Source: Zoroaster sp. YZ-2022
Taxonomy: Eukaryota > Echinodermata > Asteroidea > Forcipulatida > Zoroasteridae
Direction: 5' to 3'
Assembly (NCBI GenBank): GCA_029582265.1
Contig: CM055819.1
Location: 7,004,135 to 7,068,134 of the forward strand
DNA length: 64,000 bases
Below the pieces are notes generated by a model. It saw only the letters and a program-made list of their open reading frames with translations. It had not been told where the DNA came from and did not search any database. Every line of letters starts with the position of its first letter. Within the stretch, counting starts at the first letter, position 1. The position numbers were made by a program, and so were the translations under genes. Below, piece after piece: positions 46,701-55,700 of this stretch.

Positions 46701-49700
46701 CTAAGTAGAGCTCATTATAATGGCTGCAGTTGTGAACAAAAGACAGCCGAGGTGTCAGTCAAGTCGGTGTTAACAATACGAGCTATTTGAGATCTATTCT
46801 TTAGTAAATGGTCTTTTGTGCTCAGCTTGGGGATTATATAGGCCCACAGGCCTGGGCAAAGCCTGGGCCTGGGCAAAGCCTGGGCCTGGGCAAAGCCTGG
46901 GCCTGGGCAAAGCCTGGGCCTGGGCAAAGCCTGGGCCTGGGCCTGGGCAAAGCCTGGGCCTGGGCCTGGCCAGGCTTCTTAAAGGCTTGGCTGTACCATG
47001 ACTCAAGCATGGTTCAGGAGAATCGTGGTATACTCACTTCCTTTCTCTTGACTTGTTTCAATTCCTCCTCCATCGAGGACATCTTCTGAAGTATCTCTTC
47101 TCTGTCTACCTTCAGCTGTTGTTTGTCCAAACATGTCTTGTGCCATATTTGCCGCCTGAATTCAGCGTGGTTCTGGGCTTCACGCAGACACCTCTCCAGC
47201 TCATTCACTTCTTTTCTTTTCTGCGATTTGAGAAGGCATATAACAATGGCGTTTCATCATAAAATTGAAGGGGGACTGGGGGGTAATTTCGATAAGCTAT
47301 ACTGCTTCAGAAGGGAATTGATGTGGGGATGTTCTGGCATGCAGGTTCTAACACTATGAATAACTTTACCCTGAAAATGCCCTAAAAATCTGTTTTGCCG
47401 TGAAATAACAGTTCACCATAATTTCAAAGCAATTTTACAGTGTCTCTTCCTCTCAGATATTGGCAATAATGTTCACTGTGATTTCACGGCAAATTCACGG
47501 CACTCTCGAGAATTAATGAGCTACCCCAAAACTGCCACAAGAAGTTCATGGTGTTTTCCTGGCATTTTCATGACGAAGGAATCCCAAGAGTATTTCACGG
47601 TGTTTTCACAGTGTTGTGTCGTCATGAAATTGCCGAGAACTATTTGTTTCACAGTAAAACAGATTTTCAGGGCATTTTCAGGGTTATTCATAGTGTAAGC
47701 TATATGACTGTACATGTTTGACAAGTTGATTCTATTCTATTGTCCTTTACTATTTAAACAAATTGACTACTCTGGAGACACCCCTTACATTCGTATTATA
47801 TTGTAACATGTTCTGACAGTTCATTCCTGTTTGTTGAAAATTGGTTTAGGCCAAAAAAATAAAAGTCTATGGCTTCTGGTTTCTGCGCGCATCGCCTCAG
47901 ACCAGCACGCCGGAATATTTTTTTTTTTTTTTTTAGGGCTACGAAACGATGTTCAATTGCAGCCAAAATTGCTGGATTGATTGGAATTCTGCCGTGCTGC
48001 GTGTTTTAAACGTCTTTTTCACATAGGGGTATGAACGTTTGCCTGATTTGTGAGGCCTCTCTTAGCCACCAGACTTTGTGTATGGGAAATTTGGTCTGGT
48101 TCCAATAACCGCATATACATGTATCACGTATTTCACTGGTTGGCATAAAAAAAAGATTACCAAAAAAACAACAACAACAACAACAACAAAAAGTCACGTC
48201 ACCGCACCGATTTTGAAGCCGACCTATGACCAGAAACCGGACTTTTTTGGGGGGGCCTTATCAGATCCAAACCTTGTCCCATGTCATGGGCGGATCCAGA
48301 ACATTTTTTAGGGGGTATTTTTCAGTACTACAAAAATTACAATGAAATAATCAAAGGGAGAGAAAAACAAAGCACACTGTGGGAATGGGAGTGCGTTCTC
48401 CCCTCCCCTCCCACTCTCTTTTTCTCTCCCTTTTTTTATTTTTTATTTTTTTAAATTATTTTTTTTAATACGATTTTAGGGGGGGCTACAGCCCCCTTAG
48501 CCCCCCCCCCCCCTGGATCCACCAATGCATGTGTCTATACAACGTTTTGGGATCAACTCGAGATTGATCACTTGTGATCCGAGTATTAAAAAAAAAAAAT
48601 TAAAAAATTGTTTATTATTTGGTAACTATATCACTGGCAGTCTGGAGAATCCCCCAAAATATTTATCAACAATTTTGAAAAAGGGAAATGGATGGGAGCC
48701 CATGCACATTATTTGAATGTGCCTGCTGTTGGCCGTATCAGTCAAACGAGAAGAAGCGTGCCAGCCTGCTGTAATCCATACCACGGCGTTGTACTCCAAA
48801 TGCGCGCATGCACAATAAGCTTGGTTACGGGTTTGGCTACTCTGCCCAGCCTGTCGTAAGGCATCATGGGCTTCGGTGCTTGATGCGCGAAGCTACTTCC
48901 TAGAACTAGGACGCAATCTTAAACTAGGATGCAAACGAACCATTCTGTGGGAGGAACAATGGGCGAACACACTAAATGCTACAGTTCTCTCACACGCCGG
49001 GTACGTCTCCCAGACTGCACTGCTTCTTTTTGAGACCTTGCGCGTCAGTCTGTGGAACGATACGTGGAGTACTTGGAGTGCTATGCCGTGGACTAGGTTA
49101 GTACACGAGTGGCACACTTCATGTAGGTAACAGAATTCTGGTACTGTGCCGTGGACTAGGTTAGTACATGACTGGCACAGTTCATGTAGGTAATAGACTT
49201 CTGGTACTGTGCAGTGGACTAGGTCAGTACACGAGTGGCACACTTCACGTAGGTGACAGACTTCTGGTACTATGCCGTGGACTAGGTTAGTACACGAGTG
49301 GCACACTTCACGTAGGTTATAGACTTCTGGTACTATGCAGTGGACTAGGTTAGTACACGAGTGGCACACTTCACATAGGTTATAGACTTCTGGTACTATG
49401 CCGTGGACTAGGTGAGTACACGAGTGGCACACTTCACGAAGGTAACAGTCTTCTGGTACTATATGCCGTGGACTAGGTTAGTACACGACTGGCACACTTC
49501 ATGTCGCCAACAGACTTCTGATACTGTGCCGTGGACTAGGTTAGTACACGAGTGGCACACTTCACGTAGGTTATAGACTTCTGGTACTATGCAGTGGACT
49601 AGGTTAGTACACGAGTGGCACACTTCACGTAGGTTATAGACTTCTGGTACTATGCCGTGGACTAGGTGAGTACACGAGTGGCACACTTCACGTAGGTAAC

Positions 49701-52700
49701 AGTCTTCTGGTACTATATGCCGTGGACTAGGTTAGTACACGACTGGCACACTTCATGTCGCCAACAGACTTCTGGTACTATGCCGTGGACTAGGTTAGTA
49801 CACGAGTGGCACACTTCACGTAGGTTATAGACTTCTGGTACTATGCAGTGGACTAGGTTAGTACACGAGTGGCACACTTCACGTAGGTTATAGACTTCTG
49901 GTACTATGCCGTGGACTAGGTGAGTACACGAGTGGCACACTTCACGTAGGTAACAGTCTTCTGGTACTATATGCCGTGGACTAGGTTAGTACACGACTGG
50001 CACACTTCATGTCGCCAACAGACTTCTGGTAAAACCCAAATAACATTGTTGTCCCCCCGTCTCACCTGTGCCAAGTTCTCAACAGCATCATCCTTCTCTT
50101 GTTTGTGAAGCAGCGAGTTCCCCAGTAAGTTGATAATCTCACCTTCCAAAACTTTAACCTTGCTTTCTGCCTGCAAGACCAACAAAAAATTCTTGCATTG
50201 AATGGTGCAATAGGTGAGTGTGATACAAACCTTAGACATATTTTTGGTACAAATTTACAATTGCAACTCAAATCCGAACAGTACCAAAGCCTTTGTGTGA
50301 AATATTAATTAATTTAATTTTGCCCGACACCGACGTGTGTATAGCGCTGCATACTCGGTGCTTTCCGAGTGTCTGTGAAAAAACTTTCACAGGCGACTCG
50401 GGCGGGATACGAACCCACGACCTCCTGCTTACTAGTGAAGACAACCTCCCGACCACCGAGCTTGCCCGATGACATGCGACTCACCCGTCTTTTTGCCTTT
50501 CCAATCTTTTCACACCGTTCAGCCTTAATATTAGCTGTCTTTAAGCACTGATTCAAGTGCTTAATTTCTCGCTCATGCTCAAGCTTCAACTGATTAAGGA
50601 ATCCCAGTTCTCTCTGTAAGTCCTCTACCTCTTGATATAGATCTTCAATCACATTTCCATACCTAAGTCGGGGTACTGGAAAAAAAAGCAAACAAAAGCT
50701 ATTGACTTTTAACAGGACAATCTCGTTGAGATTATTGCAATTGACTTTTATCCTCACTTCCAAAGTCATACATCATCCGTTTGCAACGTCTACAGAATTG
50801 GACAGCTAGACTTGTTTTCACTGTAAAGAGAAGACATGATCCTGCACCATTGTTAAGATCACTTCATTGGCTACCAGTTCAACAAAGAATATCATTTAAA
50901 TTGCTTCTATATGTGTACAAATCACTAAATGGCTTAGCACCAATATATTTATCAAATTGTTTGAAATTGTATGTTCCAAATAGACATTTAAGATCACCAG
51001 ATGACTATCTCCGCCTTGAATATCCTATCACAAGAGTCCAAGCTGGTGATAGATCTTTCACTGTTTGTGCATCCAAGCTATGGAACAATCTTCCAGTTTA
51101 TATCAGACAATCCGTTTCTGTTAATGCCTTCAAGAAGGCTCTTAAAACTCACTTGTTTCCTCATTAATTTTGCATCAATTTATGTCTTATTCTATCCTGA
51201 TTTGTATTTATTATGTCATATTAGCTTTTGTAAGCGCCATGAGCCTCCTGGGAATGGCGCATGATAAATACTTGTTGTAATGTAACGTAAATGTAATGTA
51301 ATGTAACAATATCCTCACGATCAGAGCAGACTTTCAACAGGTCATGGAAATCAGTGTCCTAGTTTAAGATCAACAACAGTGACTGAAAATTCGAACCCAC
51401 GACCTCCTGCTTACTAGTGCAGACGTCTTAACCTCTCGACCACCGAGCTTGCCCGATGACCACTGGCTGGCTATAGAATCTATATAGCAGCGGGTTCCGT
51501 GGTACGTATAGATTGATTAATTTGATTTTTTTTTTAAATCAAATCAATTGAATACAGGAACTTAAAAGTCATGATTACAAGCTCAAATGTTGAATGCTAA
51601 TGTAAAAACCGATTATGGTATCCCAGAAATCATGTTGTCTGATGCACTGTCAAAGTTAAGAAAAGCGAATTCAAGGAACAATATCGTCACGGTCAGAGCA
51701 GACATTCAACAGGGTATGGAATCGATGTCCTCGTTTAAGATGAACACAGTGACTGCAAATTACTGGCTCATTTATGCAGCAGCAACGGTAACACGACCTT
51801 ATCATGTGGGGTGTTATTTTCAGTCACTGAGTTAATCTATAACTAGCACTCCGATTCCATGCCCTGTTGATCGCGACAATATTGTCCCTTTAATATAAAA
51901 CCAAAGACAGTTCAGATATGTTGAGAGCAGGGGTTACTTTCATAAATCTGCTTAGCAGAGAATTTTAATACAGACTACCAGCCAAATTACAAACATTATA
52001 ACCCTCCTACTTTTGGTACCGTTTTCATACAAGTTGATGCACCATTTGAAACCATTCGCTTTTGTGGTTTTGAATGGTGAAATAACTGTACAGTATTGAT
52101 TTCCCCAAATGGTTTTGAATGGTAGGTCAGCTAATACAAAACCTTGTTTGGATCTTTCCAAATGGTAGTACAGCTAATACAAAACCTTGTTTCCAAATGG
52201 TAGTACAGCTAATACAAAAGCTTGTTTGGATCTTTCCAAATGGTAGTACAGCTAATACAAAACCTTGTTTGGATCTTTCCAAATGGTAGTACAGCTAATA
52301 CAAAAACCTTGTTTGGATCTTTCCAAATGGTAGTACAGCTAATACAAAATCTTGTTTGGATCTTTCCAAATGGTAGTACAGCTAATACAAAATCTTGTTT
52401 GGATCTTTCCAAATGGTAGTACAGCTAATACAAAACCTTGTTTGGATCTTTCCAAATGGTAGTACAGCTAATACAAAACCTTGTTTGGATCTTTCCAAAT
52501 GGTAGTACAGCTAATACAAAACCTTGTTTGGATCTTTCCATACTAATACAAAACCTTGTTTGGATCTTTCCAAATGGTAGTACAGCTAATACAAAAGCTT
52601 GTTTGGATACTTCTAAGTGGTGAATCAATGGACCCTCCATGCATTTGAATGGATTTGAATGGTAGTAAAGCTTGCTACCAACACTGTTCAAATGGTATCA

Positions 52701-55700
52701 CCATGTGTGTACAAAACCAATGGGCATTTTTGAAAGTGGAAATTTTGAATGGTTTCAAATGGTCTATCAGTAGGAGGGTTATGTGTGGAACTGGATGGTA
52801 TAAATCAACAAAATTTACTAACCACATTTTTCTGGTAAGCATTTTTTCCCCTGCTTAACAGCTCTAGGAAACATGGCCCCTGGTCTCTCACAATCAGTCA
52901 AAATGTTGATGCACTTGTCAAGGTATATCTAGTGCACTTAAAAGTTGAACACGGTCAAAAACCTTACGTGTAGTAAGTACATTTACAGGTCAAAATAAGT
53001 CGACCGTTTTTTTGACTGGTAAAAAGCATCATCTGGTATTGTTCAGGGCGGTCAAAATGACAGCAAAAACCAGTCAAAAATGCCCCTGTGTGCACATTTG
53101 GGTCAACAGTCAAAAACAGTCAGTTGACCGATTTTGACCTCGATAGCTACTTGCCACTAAAGTGCAGCTATAGTAGGAGGGTTAATACCTGTAGTTTGAT
53201 CCTTGTATTTTTAGTCTCGTTTTACCCATAAGATCTTTGTCTGTGCCGTTATGCAATGAATTTGACAAAACCATACAAAACCTGGACATGCGTAGACCAC
53301 CATGTTGGGTTGATTAATTGGGGCCTCTGGTTCAATTCCCGTTAGCAGCTGGTACACATTAGGATGTATCTCTCCGAGGCATTCCAAGAACACATTGAAT
53401 CCATCCCGACCTTTTCGCTGAAGGTTATCGAGGAAGCATCCTGAATGAAAATGATTTAAAAAAATTTAAAAAACACAAACAAAAAAATGTAAAATATAAA
53501 TCTCAGGGAAAACATTTTTAACATTTTTACACAAATAATTTTAGGTCATTTACAAAAATGTCACCACACGCGTCGCCTCAGACCCGTGCACTGGCATTTT
53601 TATTTATGTACTTTTTTTTGGCTATGAAACGATGTCCAACTGCAGCAAAAAATTGCCAAAACTGTCATTACCCGGTTCCATTTTCCAGCTCCAATTACCC
53701 GTAAACGACTTCTTAAAATTCCGACTGAATATTTAAGCCACTTCATATGGAAGTCTCCGATTTAGTTTTTGTTCATAAAATGTGCGTGGGGAATGGGGGA
53801 TTCTACAAGTTATTTTTAATATGGAGGCGGGAAATTATTACAGTAAGTCCACATTTATTATGACTCTAATAAAACAAGAGAAACTTGTGTTCATATTGGT
53901 TATTTTATACATTCGGGAGTATTTGTGTTTTTTATAAAATTGTTTACGGGTACCCGGGTATCCAAAGATATCCAAAGATTTCCAATTTTGGGTATCCGGT
54001 TCCTGAAACAACCGAAAACGCACAGCCTTAACTGTGGCAGTCCAAATCTCGAGATACAAATACACAAGTTACTTAAATGGAAATCAAAAATCAAAGCATT
54101 CCACAAGATATCAGTTTCGCCCAACTTACTTGAAGTAAAAGCATGACAATTTTGCATGGGGTTCAGAATAGGGATTGGGACATTCATATGTTTACACACT
54201 ACAAACAAAACAAAACAAACAAAAAAAGCTTTAACGTTTCAAAATTCTTGAAATGTTTAACCCTAACACCCTAGCTATTTTGGCTAAGACCCTTCCTGAA
54301 TACGCCAAAATCCAACACCATGCAAACACTACCACCCAACTGTTGGACTTAGCTGGAACTGGGAAACCCGGCCTCATGCAAAGTATCCCTGTCTGGGCGG
54401 TTTAGTGCATCGGATTTGTGTTCTGATGGCCGAGTCGTCAGAATGTGGGTTCGAATCCCAGCCGCGAACAGGGTGCTTGTGTCCTTCAGCAAGACACTTT
54501 ACCATATTTGCTTCTCTCCACCCAGGAGTAAATGGATACATGTGAGGGCAGAGTTGGTTGTTGTGTTTGATTAGCCCTGTATGTACTGTAATGGCAGCAA
54601 TTGAGCTGTATACTCCCCAGGGAGTGGTTTCAGGAATGATTTATGCGCCTGATGAGCAGGGGTAATAATGTAATGCGCCTTAATTGAGCACCAGTTTGGT
54701 GGATACGTGCGCCATATAAGTCCACATTATTATTATTATTATTATTACTGAGTGCATCAAAATACAACACCATGCAGTAACACTACCACCAAACAGTTGG
54801 ACTTAGCTGGAATTGGGACACCCAACCCCATGTAAAGTATCACTGTCTGGGCTATACAGTACTGAGTCCATCAAAATCCAACACCATGCAGTAACACTAC
54901 CACCCAACTGTTGGACTTAGCTGGAATTGGGACACCCAGCCCCATGTAAAGTATCCCTGTCTGGGCTATACAGTACTGAGTCCATCAAAATCCAACACCA
55001 TGCAGTAACACTACCACCCAACTGTTGGACTTAGCTGGAATTGGGACACCCAGCCCCATGTAAAGTATCCCTGTCTGGGCTATACAGTACTGAGTCCATC
55101 AAAATACAACACCATACAGTAACACTACCACCCAACTGTTGGACTTAGCTGGAATTGGGACACCCAGCCCCATGTAAAGTATCCCTGTCTGGGCTATACA
55201 GTACTGAGTCCATCAAAATCCAACACCATGCAGTAACACTACCACCCAACTGTTGGACTTAGCTGGAATTGGGACACCCGGCCCCATGTAAAGTATCCCT
55301 GTCTGGGCTATACAGTACTGAGTCCATCAAAATACAACGCCATGCAGTAACACAACCACCCAACTTTTGAACTTGGGAAGGATGTATCACATGTTTTTAC
55401 CGGCAATTTCCAGAAACGGTGGTTTTCATTGGAAACATTGATATTTTCCAGTTAAAGAAGAATAAAAGTATTTTGAAATGAGATATTTCACATAAGTGTT
55501 ATCAGATCGAAGCCCGGTTTAACGTCCGTATACATAACAAATTTCTGAAATAATTTTTTTGTGCTGAGTAAGGTCTGGGTGTAATGCAACTAGTGTGAAA
55601 AAACGGATGAGTGAAATATCTAAGCAAGGAAATTATGGCATCAAGAGTGGGCCCAATACCTCACAAATGTAACCTGAGTAACCATGGTATTCCACATTAA

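Noticed and set aside
46715..47006. Proline/glycine-rich frames on both strands
   Set aside because: They are translations of the 17-bp GGGCCTGGGCAAAGCCT minisatellite.
50781..51167. Host gene encoding a 128-residue protein
   Set aside because: The sequence is the end of a non-LTR retrotransposon polyprotein followed by its 3' tail.
52209..52691. Repeated-peptide frames on both strands
   Set aside because: They arise from the 43-44 bp array inside a TAACCCTCC element.
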